Below are positions 11,955 to 24,453 of a stretch of DNA of 64,000 nt, one piece after another (position 1 is the first letter of the stretch; each line of letters starts with the position of its first letter). The translations under genes were made by a program, and so were the position numbers. The stretch lies in assembly GCA_030549335.1 (NCBI GenBank), contig CM060188.1, forward strand, positions 5,456,001 through 5,520,000, read 5' to 3'. A model generated the notes under the pieces. It did not search any database. It worked only from the letters and a program-made list of their open reading frames with translations, and was not told where the DNA came from. Origin of the DNA: Pontederia crassipes (lineage: Eukaryota > Streptophyta > Magnoliopsida > Commelinales > Pontederiaceae).

Positions 11955-13900
11955 ATGTGTTGATGCTTAAAAAGTTGTAGCAAAATAAATCCGCTAGCAA
12001 GTGCACTAGTCGTATCAAGTAATATAATAAATCGAGTACGAATGTCGAATCCACGAAGAATTATCTAAATTAATTATACTCTAAAAATCTACTAAGAGAA
12101 GAAAAATGGATTTTTGTGGTTAAGACAGAAACATAAATGTTACAATTAATTAATCAAAGTAAATTGTGAAGAGCCTGTAGGAATTTGGACGATAAAAAAT
12201 AAGGTTAACTCTTGAAAAGGTAAGGGTTGAATAAATTCAGATGTTAATTCTCACGACGGATTAGGATTACGTGAAGTAACGATCTATGCGCTGATTAGAT
12301 CGAACTATTCTCATTCCTAAATTTCAGAGATTTCTAACGATGAGTAGAACTCTAATCAATAGAAAACGAAAATGTATGACTTTGTAAATCCTAAACTAAC
12401 AATTATTCTCGACGGACATAATTTATTAGACCGCATAAATCGATGCAATACGCTAAATTACACGATTTATGTTATGATTGAATAAACTGAATAATATGAT
12501 GTTATGAATCGAATCACTCCAAAATTGGTTTGTGATCTCAATTCACAGCAGGATATTCTCAGAAGACAAGAAGGGGCTGACAACAATCATAATATGAAAT
12601 AACTATCAATTGAATTAATTCAATCACTAATCTGATTCATGTAGTTTTCTAGAAATAACTATAAATCTCTATCTCAACTAAAACAATAAGTAAACGAAAA
12701 TAACAAGAAACAGAGCATCCATGATAGGAAGAATTCAGAGATCCTTGCTTTGGACGATTTCTGGAACGAATCAGGAACTCTGACGCTGAGTTGCTCCTCC
12801 TTTTCCAACAATCTCCCTCAACTTGAATTGAATTATTTTGCAATATGCACGGCTCCCAAGGTCTCAAGCACGAATTTTCACGTCTTTAGGGGTCTTCTAT
12901 TTATAGTTCCAAAATTTTCGATGAATTCTGAGAAGTTGAGAGTCCAAATTTTATCCAAAGAAGGGTCAACAGTTTAAACTTCTTTTAGATTTAAAAATCT
13001 CGTGATTTTATCTTCAATTCCGAGCTTTTATCATCAAACAAATCTTCTAGAAGATTGGACACTATTTTGGCTTCGTGATTTGATCAAAATCTGTTCGAAA
13101 AATTGATGACCAGAAAAAATTAGCACTTTTAACGGTCCGTGATGAGCGTTCACGGCCTATTTTGATTTTGATTCAAAGTTTCTCATATACGTAACACCCC
13201 GTAACACAAAGATCATGGCCCGTAATTTGGGTAACTCTATGTTTGGCTTCTAAATAAGTTGTGACTATCATGTGACGGCACGTAAGTTGGATCCGTGATA
13301 TCCATGTTACGACCGATAATGAATTTGACTTATCCTTTTTTGGCCGAAGTTTTCTATAGCTGATATAACGGATCGTTAGATACTCATTACGACTCTTAAT
13401 ATTTTTGACAAGATTTTACACCTTTATGTATGTGTCGTAACTGCTTCCTTACACCTCGTAACATATATGCACTTGATTTCATCCGATTCTGTATGAGCCG
13501 TTAAACAGCTATTACGGTCGGTGACTAATAAGACGAGCTCTGCTGCGAATCGTAAGTTCATATGACGACCCGTTATGTTCTTTGGTTTAGTTCTTCAATC
13601 TGTGAGACCCGTTATGAATGCCTTACGATCCGTTATGAGGTATGTGAAGGTTCCATGACGACCCGTAATGCTTCCGTGAGGGATGAATATCTCTTTGTAA
13701 GCCCCGTGAAGTGTTTCTAATGGTCCGTGTCTTCAATCTAGTTGGCGTTATACTCTGCTTACAGCCGGCAATAAAAACATGCGGCCGAAAGCTATTTCTT
13801 CTGTGCGGGTCGTGAGAAGCAACTTGCGGGCCGTGAAAAATCACTAAAGGGGTGTTATAGGCATTTCACAACCCGTGAGACAGTCTGTTTTCTGCTTCTA
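11955..13900 (-). mobile_element. probable Ty3/gypsy-type LTR remnant
   Basis: Read on the minus strand, the block has a TATA-like ctataaataga near 12905, then a long untranslated-looking stretch, and ends near 12000 in a segment resembling the 'ttcgac...tcgatttattatattacttgatacgac..gtgcacttgc' signature that I recall preceding the primer site of Athila/Tat-type elements. Upstream (13120-13880) are many degenerate CCGTAA/ACCCGTTATG motifs. No coding domain and no second LTR were found, so the assignment rests on memory of that signature. Confidence 0.4.
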
Positions 13901-16900
13901 AAAGTGATTTCTTCCTTCTTTTCTCTTCGAAAAATTTTCTTTAATAATTTTCACCGAAATCAGAGATATTCCTATAAAAATATGCACACCTAGGTAATTG
14001 GAGAGTTCGAAGAAATAATTATAATAAAAGAAATAAAATTGATGTATGTCGTGAGAAAATTATGAAAATAAATATAAATGCAACATAAATTAAGTGTTAT
14101 AAAATGCATGCATCATGCATTTTGACAAAATCATATAGACTCAGACTCATAATGGACAATATCACTTTTAGGTCAGGGGTTGACACATACTTTATGTTAA
14201 TTTCAATTATATTGGACAATATAATTATTATGAAAAAAGGGTGAAATCACGTTTTGTTTGCAACATTCACCTTATATTAGACTACGTCTACCAATAACTA
14301 TTTTTAATACAAAAATAATTGTAATTACAATAATGCAAAATAATACAATCCTCTTAAAATTTATATAGAGATTCCACTACACAAACTAAAAAATAAAAAT
14401 CTTAAAATCTATCTAGATTTGGAGAGCTCAAACTAAGTCCTAGCAGGGGATTCCCTAAATTTAGTCATAATTGTTTGAGTGCATATATAATATAGGGGCA
14501 CAAACATTATAACTGGAATAAAATTTAAAACTTCACCAACAATAATGTCTAAATAATTCAACAATTTATAACTAAATTAAAATTTAAGACATCATCAATA
14601 ATAATGTCTAAATTAACTATCTTATATTCAATCCACCCATCAATCTAACTAATTAATATATTTTCGTAACAACGGGTCGTCATAAAGCTTAATCCCCAAT
14701 CAATTCATTATTGCCATTTTTTGGCTGAAACATTTTATTTTTTCTGTCCAAAATTCTAATCCAATTCACGATCTCAAAATCTATTCTTGCCCGCTTTGAG
14801 TCGTCCCACTAACAAACTTTTCACATTTTTTTTTAATTCTCATCTTAGTTTTCCAACAACGGTCGATGGAATTTTCAACAAATTATTTTCATTCATAAAA
14901 AATAAATTAAAAATTAAATTATAGAAATTATGTTAAAAATTTTGTTAAAAAATATATTATTTAACTATATAAATTATTTTTTAATCATTTATATTTAATG
15001 AATTATTAAATTTTATAATAAAATAATAAATAATATTATATTAATAATTTATTATTAATATTTTTACATATAATAAATTAATTATTATATATGAGATAAG
15101 TAAAAAGAAGAAAAAATGAAAATAAAAAAGATCACGTCGTGGATAAGAAAACGAATCAATAGTAAGTTTCACCAATTTTGATGGAATCAGTTGGACGGAA
15201 CTAGGATCACGTATCTTGATTTCGTTAGAATTAATGATTTCGTCTAAAAAATTAGATCGCGATACTTTGTTTGGAGAACCAAATGGAATGGAAGGAAGCG
15301 TGGGGTTCCACCAAACGAGGCTTCACCTCAACTTCGTTGATTTTTATACACACATATTTAACTGAAGGGAGGGTCTATTGTCAGTCCTACCATTGCTTGA
15401 GATAAATATTCTGACCATCCTAACCTTTGTACTTGTGATGATAATATCGAGTCACATCAATGAAAAAAAAGGATCCTAAAATATTATTTCACGAAATTCT
15501 CCATTAGTAAAAGACAGGACGATTTAAAAACATAACAATAAGTTTATTAGTCCTTTTAAAACTTGTATTTGATTATTTAAACACAGTAAATTTATTAATT
15601 TTACATTATGCTAATATCAAGTAATATTTCATATTAGAGACTGACATGAATAATACGTTTAACATTTTGACATAACTATTACATGATCAAATAATAAAAA
15701 ATAATATATTAACTGAGTAATTTACATATATTAAAATAAAAAAGTCGATTTTTTTATGACACGTTGGAGTGTAGATTTTTTTCCTTTTCTTTTGGGTAGT
15801 GATGGATAAAGATTAAAGACCTAACTTTGAAATCTTATAAAAATACTTTATTGAGAGATGCTTCTTTAAATTAAATTAATTATCTTTTATTTGTTGATCC
15901 TTTTTTAATAGCTAATATAAGTTAGCACTAGTATCTAGGACCTATAATAACAACTTTTACATATAAAAAATATATTATAATCGAAAAGGTTAAAATAAAA
16001 AAATCAAAAGAGTCCAACATGTATTTTCTAAAAATTATATATTTATAATTAAAATATTTCTTTGAATATTATATTATATTTTATTGTTTAATTTCTCTCT
16101 TGCATTTATTATTACTATAAACAGTTGTCAAAAACTATTTTGATTAAGTTGAATGCAATATTAATCAAAATATTTCGACTTGTGCGTGCATACTTTGTTA
16201 TTAGATCAAATGGTTAAATTTTGAATTTTTAAAACAATTAATATGATTAATTTAATATTCTTAGAAAATATATTTTCCTATACCCATACAAAAAAGGCAC
16301 ATGTTTTTCTTTAAAAAATTTTAAGATAATTTTTATGTGAACCACTTAAAATATATAGGTTACTTTTTTATGTGAAAAAATAATGATTTAAATCACTTTC
16401 ACTTTCTCTCACCTTTTTAATCAATTATATTATTATCTCAAATATATATATATATATATATATATATTTGGAGTATATGAATTTTTTTCGGTGATCCAGT
16501 ATGTCAATCTTGGATTAGAAAAAGATCTCATTAATTTACATATTCAGTCCACGTAATAAGAAAATAATACATGAAAATTTAGAATATGTAAACTAGTATT
16601 GCGACTTTAGGGCACAATGACCCAGGGACAAGAACAAAAATGTATTTTGTGATTGTTTAATTTTTTTAAAAAAGATGTTAGTTCTCTTCTGATCTCACTC
16701 ATAGCATGAACATTAAAACCTTTCTTTTTTTCAATTTTTAAAGCAAAAAATATTTGTGTGATAAAAATTTTTATTGTCTCCTCTCTTAACTTGAATCAGA
16801 ACATATATTTTATCCACATTTTATGCTGATACCAAACACTCCACACTTCCTTTGGCCGTGTTTGGCAACTGAAATCAGGCGAGCAATTCCGCCTGATTTC

Positions 16901-17900
16901 AGTCGATTCTGTCAAACGATGTGATGTTTGACGGGATCGGAGGTGAAATTCGGTTTCATAAAAAAGAGTCACGTAATCTCTTTTTGCTTAACTTGATGGT
17001 ACCAAGCAGGTCGCAATCTTTTTTTTTTGCTTGAGTTGACGTGTTGGCCTTCTATTTATAACTTTGTTTATTCTTTTTTTTCTTTATTTTCTCTCTCACA
17101 CATATGTATTTTATAAATTTATTTATTTATTAAATATAAATTATTTATTATAATATATTAATAAAATATTATTTTTTTACTTGTTATTTCATTAAAATGT
17201 TTGAATATTTTACTATATAATTTACTAAAAATCTGATTTCTTGATATTTAAATAATATTTTCTTTTACAAAATCTTTTGAAAAAAATTTTAATTTTAAAA
17301 TTTGTTTTTATTTTATCAATACTATTTTATTTTATATTTATAATATCAATTTTTATTTCAAAATCTATCAAAAATTCATTCATCACGTTTACTTTTTTCT
17401 ATCACATCAACTATTTTATTCTTCATCATCAAATTTTATAGAATTTGATGAAACTCCAATTTTTGATATCACACCCCTTTGAGTTTAAGCCTCTAGATGG
17501 CCTTTTCCTATGGTGAAAGACCGAAAGGTAGCAAGGTCAAAATGGTGAAGTAGAAAAAATTGAAAGTGGTAGCAAGGAATCTATTGGAGTGGCGTTAGAG
17601 GACTACAAATAGTGATATCCACTGTATCACATCCCCGTTCAACATCTTTTGAAATCTGAACCATCAGCCAGCTTTATATTCCTTTTCATTTATTTTTAAG
17701 ATTTCCTTTTTTAGAAAAAAATTAAAGAAGAAAAAATTTGTTGCATTTGATCTTTTTTTACCAAAATGTCACGTCTGCCAAGACATCCGACCAAAAAAAA
17801 AAAAAGGACATCCGACCACACAGGACCTAGCACGATGTTATCGAGATCAGAACGACAAAGATGACTCCCGAACAAATCAATCAGATGGGTCTCGGTGCAG
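13901..17900. other. AT-rich gene-free DNA with small repeats
   Basis: Four kilobases of very AT-rich sequence with no recognisable exon on either strand. It contains a (TA)n run at about 16442-16467 and a perfect hairpin at 16870-16901. The segment from about 16855 to 17480 resembles a MITE ('tttggccgtgtttggcaac' start), but no matching end could be fixed. Confidence 0.5.
16870..16901. repeat. short perfect inverted repeat
   Basis: Arms of 11 bases (tgaaatcaggc / gcctgatttca) separated by a 10-base loop, at the edge of a MITE-like segment. Confidence 0.8.
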
Positions 17901-18201
17901 AAATCAAGCAGACGTGTTCCTGCTCATCATCTCACGTTGGCTGCCAATTATTTCTCGCACAGTGCTGACAGGATAAACACTACTTTTGAACAGTGAGAGA
18001 AAGAGAGAGGAAGGAACAGGCAGAAGACTGGACTCATACGAAAAGATTAGAAAGCAATAGACAAACGACGACAGAGATCGAATTGGTCCAACACAGAGCA
18101 CAACGCTGCACTGATCTCAGCACAGCAGCCACTATTATTCAAATCCACGTCCAACAATTCATATCTATCCATACATGTATAGACAATGTTAGATCGATCG
18201 T

Positions 18202-21200
18202 TCAGGAGTGATGGTTGCCTGGAGGTATGCTGTTGATACCTCGCCGGTGGAGCTCGGCGAGGACCGCCTCCGTGGCCGGAGGTTTTAGGCCGAGGGGGAG
18301 CGGCAGCCATGGCTTGCTCATCGCCTCCTTCACCGTCTCGTCGATCACCTCCTCGGCCGCCGCCTGCCATGCAAAATATATTAAACACGTTGATATAGAT
18401 TTTTTAATACATTTGGACCATGATATCTGCCAATGTACAATTCATGGATTGATGCAGATGGTGTACATGATCTCAGCTTTTGTTGTCCGTGAATCGAAAC
18501 TCTATCAAGGGTTAAAAGGTGACAACGTGGGAGTTGTGGAATTTTCACGTATGGTCGGGGGTGGTGGCATGGGGCTAAGATTCTCGAGCTTTGTGTCAAA
18601 TCAACTTTGATATCTTGTGACAATCATAATTTGATAGTTGAAATTGTCAATGCACAGACATGGGCTAATAACAATGAATTTAAAAAGTCAAGAGATTGTG
18701 GAACATTGATTCTCTGGTTGGCACTTGGCCCTGATATAAAGACTTATTCAACTTTTTTTTTTTGTCGTGCAAGATTCCTTTCATGATTCAACCATTTATA
18801 CAATTTGCTATTGAGCTTTATCACTTGACCGAAGCCTCTTTTTTTTCCCTTCTTTGTAACACATATATGAAATAAAATACAAAATCTAATTATAATGTAG
18901 ATGTGTTGCATTGCACATTATTCTCTTTTCCAATCTAATTTATCTAGTTCTGCCCACATAGATATGGATAAAACAAATCCACCGACCAAAATTTGTTGTT
19001 TAAATAAATAACTTCAAAATGATAATAGCAGCCCATGATTCTCAATTAACCTGCATCTATCACTTCATCTATCTTTAGTGCAATGTTGGTCCAGTATACA
19101 ACTTGTCCACTGCAACTTATAGGGGGTACCACAAGAGCATTAGCCCAAACTACACCTATCATTGTGTTTTTCTGGTCATCCAAGCAAGCTGTACTCACAA
19201 GTACTTAATTCAATGTTGGTTTGACTATACATCGTGATTCTGGTTCCCAGTTCAGTAATGTTTGTTGTACCAATAGAAATCAGTAAATTATATTTTATTA
19301 CTGCATTGTGGAACTTATTATGAATTTTAGATCAGCATACAAGTTTTGAGAAGCCACAATCTTACCATATGGAGGTCATAAGAATCTTTTGTCACCTCTC
19401 TTTCTATAATTACATCTTCTCCTCCAGCTCTCAGTGCCGGCATCTGCAATAATTGGGCAAAGACAAACATGTGAATTCAGATATCTAATTCTAGTCGAGC
19501 ACAGACCAAGACATAATCTAGTCATAGAATTACTTAACCCCTTACAGGTGAGTGCATGGGATACTGTGGAACAACAGGGCATCCCCATGCATCTGCATGA
19601 AACTGGAGACATGCTATGTCAACAGCGAATTCAACGTAATAAAGACATGAAGGTAATTGTTTAGACAATTCACAATATCAGCACTCTAAATGTGTTTTCT
19701 TTTCTGGAAAAAAGGAGCAGCATATAGATCATTTACACTGGAGTTGGGTTTCCAAGGTGAAATGGTTGAAGGAGAATGTGATGCCGTCTCATAATAGCCA
19801 TTGCTCCACAAATGGACACCATGAGCCTGGTAGCTTGGATGACCCCATACTGGGTACATTTGACCTTGTGTAACATTGCAGTTGGAATAAAATGGAGGGT
19901 AGGCCATAACTGGCTTCGGCATGTAGCTCCCGTGCATGGGATCTCTATGTTGTGGCCATCTCTTCTCATCAATTTTTGGCAAAATGTGTCTTCTATGCAT
20001 GCGGTACTTCTGCAAAGGCAATAAAGATAAGTACAAATTAGTCAAATTAGAGGCTTTCTCATTTTACTAAAAGAATATAGAACTTGAAATTCAGCATAGA
20101 GGATTTCCGATAGATGTCAAAATATTAACAAATATATTAATTATATGATTTCAGGCAAGATCTAATAGCAGAGAAACTTGTTCACCTTATAACCACTTTA
20201 TTCTTGCCTTAAGATACCGAAAGTACCTGCAAATGACTAGCCACATTATGTCTTGTTAGGCCTTCTACATTCATCAGTTCCAAAATCTTGGAAGGAATAG
20301 CATTGTCAATTCCGAGTTGTTCTACAGCTTGAACAAAACGCTTGTGAAGGTCAGCCGTCCAATCTACCTGAGGATACAAAAAGTTCAATAACTTTTAACC
20401 ATTACCAAAGAATAGATTCATAGATCGAGGAGACTGGAAATGAAAATAAAAAATTGAAATTTTATATAATCTGAATCCAAAAGGTACAATAAACTACATT
20501 GATGACTTCAAGTGTTTCTGATTGCATGTTACCTTTATCTTCTTATTGTTGCTTTGCTTATTAGCATAAGAACTACTGTTAATGAAAGACTTCTTTGTAC
20601 GATCCTTGGCACTTGATTCCGTATTGTCTTCATTATGCAAACTAGAAGGCAAGGAACCCTCTATAACTTCACTGCAGTCATCAGTTCTTGAAACATCATC
20701 TGAGTTGACCTCTTCTTCAGCTTTCAGAGGTATAGATTCCTGTACATTAGCAATGCTAACTGAGGTGTTGCAAGTATTGTCGACAGATTTGAAGGCAGAG
20801 CTGCTGGACTTTCTTTGATCTTCTAAGATTTTAGCTTCTTTTCTACTTCCTTTCTCCGTTAAACAATTTGCGCCACCACCATCTGTGGCTGCACTATGCA
20901 AATGTGATGTTGAAGGTACTGAGAACTTTTCACTAAATGAGTTGATGCAAATTCCAGTATCTTCCTGTGTGGTTCCTCTCTCTGATGAATTTTCACTTTG
21001 GATATCAGTTGTTCTGTTCCGAAGTCGAAGCATCGAAGAAACTGTCTCTTTTATTGGCTTTAGTGATTCAGATAAAGTATCTCTCTCTGAATTGAAGGCC
21101 TGTCCATGGATAACCAATTCAGATTCTTCTCAAATCCGAATAAACTCAAATCCCAACTAAAATGGTACCTTGTAAACGACATGTTGCCATATATTTCTGA

Positions 21201-22464
21201 GTTTGTCTTCAGACACTGGTTTCTGAAGGAACTCTGCTGCACCAAGCTGAGAAAATCACAAGTGCTTGAACTGAGAATACAGTCAATTAAGATTGACTTG
21301 TCTGGCTTTGGTGCATAAAAATGCCTCCACAACCAAAGGAACATTTTGTATCAAGTTTAGAGAACTCACTGCTATACAATTCATCATGGTGCTTAGGCAT
21401 TGCACATTAGAGATAACTGACAAAGAAAAACACATTGTTAAGAAACCATCTGAAGTTGCAATCTGGGAGCCTACTTTGAATTAATGCTTCATTATTTTGA
21501 ATATATTTTGTTTACCTGAGTTGGAACTTGGGAATAATAGGTGTTTTTAAAAATATTAGGGAAAAAAGAAGAAGAAAAAAAAAGCTTGAAAACGCCAAGC
21601 ATGTAGATTGCAGACATTGTATTGAGCAAAGAAGAAATCTCTCAACTGATGAAAAAGTTGAAATTATCTGCAAAATAATAACTAAAAGCCAGTACCAATG
21701 ATAGGAAGGTTCTGAGCCACTTCCAGAAACTTGAATCTCTCACAGCTACTGCCAGCCGCTACCTATATATGTCAGAGTTAATGTTTAAGGAGGAACCATC
21801 CATAATCTTTCATGGACTTTTGTCTAGTCTAATAAATTGGTACCTCGACAATGGCAACATGAAAGTTTTCTGTGCTTTCTGCTACAGCCTTTAGTGCGTC
21901 CCCTTCGTTCATGTACCAAGAAACTGGAAACCGAACAATACAAATTTAGACTTTACTGAAACATCAGTTGCCTAACTGAAGATGCAACTCTTTTTTGGAT
22001 GATAAACGGCATCCATTCAATATCATGGGACTAAATTTGCCAAGTGTCTACTCCTTGCTCAAACAGTTTCGATAACCCAAATTCTCAATATTTTCTGGGC
22101 ATTCACTCCTTCTGGTCGGAAAAAGTAACAATAATTCACTCCAAAAACATCACACTATAAAATAATCTTAACAACAGACCATATCAAAACATCGCAGGGG
22201 CTATTGAGTGATTCTCCTATTGCACATATGCAAATCCAAGATAGTTCAGAAAAAAAAAAACTCAAGACATATTGCAAAAAAAAAGTATTCGGATCATATA
22301 GCCACAGAGGGAAACATTCCGGGCATGATCGTACCGATATAGTCCATGGCCTCAAGTCTTGATTTGGTGTCAGCACCGGACTGTTCATCTCTGTCAAGAA
22401 GGAGAACCCTGAGACCCTTGGGGAAGTCCTTCCACATAGCCAAATCATCAGCAAGGTGCACCAT
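18202..22464 (-). CDS. APRR2: APRR2-like pseudo-response regulator, GARP factor
   Basis: Eleven exons (22464-22335, 21923-21844, 21762-21696, 21416-21370, 21246-21169, 21099-20533, 20367-20227, 20009-19739, 19613-19546, 19443-19366, 18363-18202) join to 562 aa; about 535 aa is what I recall for the Arabidopsis protein. Residues 17-135 are a receiver-like domain whose acceptor position is Glu (VAIVEV, residue 70) rather than Asp; the Lys of FLQKP (117) is kept. Residues 135-322 are polar and Ser/Glu-rich. A GARP (Myb-like) DNA-binding domain spans about 323-373 and ends [11 protein letters not shown] across an intron. The C-terminus has the family tail [24 protein letters not shown]2 proteins are nuclear regulators linked to chloroplast/pigment development in fruits of several crops. 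The exon 8 donor was set at 19738 because only gtgtaa there keeps phase with exon 9. No break is seen. Confidence 0.93.
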
Positions 22465-23061
22465 AGCTGGTTTGGCATCCTTCCCTCTGCCCTCAGTGCA
22501 TCACCAGCCACCAGCAAATGCAACCATGGCCTTCTTGTCTGCAGCAACTCGTTCAGAAATGAAGACTCTCAGCGTGCCGACAGGACCTTTTAGGAAACAG
22601 ACGTGACTCCAAGTCCGAGACATATGCAGATCAGAGCAAAATGCCAGAGTAAAAAAAACTCTAAACCACAGTTCAGTACAGAGCAAGGACAGAGGCTTTA
22701 AAGTGTTCACGGAGAAGTTTTGTACCTTTAACTGAAGATAGCAGTTGAGTGATCAAAATTAAATAGTGTTGCAGTAACAGCACTCGTTAGTTAGCAGAAT
22801 CAGATGTGCATGGCACAAAGACAGCAAGTACATGACTGGAAGGCCATTGATATATAGATCTCCTGTTACCCAGAAAGGTGTGTAGACTGATCAGAAAAGA
22901 TGAGAATATGCTAAAAGCTTCATGGGATTAGATCATGGTTCATGGAGGATGAGAAAGTAAGCAAGTGGCCTTTTTTGCAAACTTTTAGTGAAGGGATCGA
23001 AGTAGGAATGCTACTTCTTTCTGACCTTTCTTTTGCCCGGCTAATCTGCTGCGCGTGTGTA

Positions 23062-23062
23062 T

Positions 23063-23097
<35 letters not shown>

Positions 23098-23120
23098 GGA
23101 GAGGGAGGGGAGAGAGAGAC
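23062..23120. repeat. (GA)n tract, partly interrupted
   Basis: Perfect GA repeats to about 23089, then GA/GGGA variants to 23120. On the APRR2-like coding strand this is a CT-rich tract, of a kind common in plant leaders and promoters. Confidence 0.95.
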
Positions 23121-24376
23121 GACAAGAAGGGAACTCAAGTGCGGTCGAATGCGTATTTACGCGTACATTACTGTCTGTTGCTGCTGGCCACAAATTTCTA
23201 ATGTCCAATGAGAAGAATGTGGAAATGATTACGTAAATGTAGAGGACCGAGGAAAGATGAAGCAGAAAAAATGACAAAATTTGGAATACTAAAAATAAAA
23301 ATAATATGAAGTTAAGAATTATATGAAATAAGAAAGATCATGATTTTAATATTACTAATAGAGATACAATCAAACCTTTTTTTTTTGTTATATTTAATTT
23401 ATCGATTTAAAAACAATATTGTTCTACATATTCTTTATTCCGTTAAAATTCTACATTCACTAGAATAGTATTAATTTATCTAATTGATTTAATAACTACT
23501 TATTAATGTAATTTTTAAAATTTTAAAATATTTGATTTAATTATGATCTTCGGATTATTGGGTAATCGTGATGATGATCACAATTTCATATAATTAGACA
23601 ATCACGATAATTAATCACGAGGATGGTCACAATTTAATTATGATCTCGTATGACGTTTTTAATTATAATACGTGATCAAATAATTATTTCAAAGAAAATT
23701 ATATATTCGACTGTAATACGCTGGATATAGAGCGTGATATTCTGGATTTGTTTACTTTACATTAAAAAAAAGTTTCATTTATATTTTAAACATGAATTAT
23801 CTTCGACTTTTAATTTGCATTATCATTTATTTTATAGTTGTTTTAGTCGCTCTCATATGATCTGCTAATACTTATCATCTAAATCACACTTTCTTTCTCC
23901 ACGTCATTAAATTAAAGACCACATCCAAATCTGATGAGTTAAAACAGTTCTTAGAAAATTTGGAAAGAAAGTTCAAAGATTGAAAATTCCAGGTTACTTT
24001 ATGTCCATATCAACACCAAAAAAATGTCTAAATGTATCATTATATAACTTAAAATACGGTTGAAGAAAAATAGCATATAAATAAATTGGAGCTAGGACAT
24101 TGTATATGCATTTGTACAAATATAAAAAGATGTCACTGAATATATTTTACGGTCCACTTTTCTAATATAAATTATGTGCGACAATTTTGTTAAAATAATA
24201 TTATCTACCATCTGAAAAAAAAAACTTGACAAAATAACCAAGTAATAATATCTGAAATATATTTGATCAACTCAACTCGAGAAAATATTTTATCTAAAAA
24301 ACTCAAAAAAAAAAACCAATTCCAGGTCCTCTTTGTCGTCACAGTAACGTAAGGGCGGTTGTCACCTCTTATCAGC

Positions 24377-24453
24377 AAATAATAATAATAATAATACAGA
24401 AATAATAATAATAATAATAATACAGAAATAATAATAATAATAATAATACAGAA
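24377..24453. repeat. (AAT)n with a higher-order ATACAG spacer
   Basis: Runs of AAT are separated by 'acaga' three times, giving a tandem array of roughly 26-bp units made of a trinucleotide microsatellite. Confidence 0.95.

Noticed and set aside
18047..18388. 113-aa minus-strand ORF starting [15 protein letters not shown]
   Set aside because: It is a different frame of the last APRR2-like exon (18202-18363), whose correct frame gives the conserved family C-terminus.
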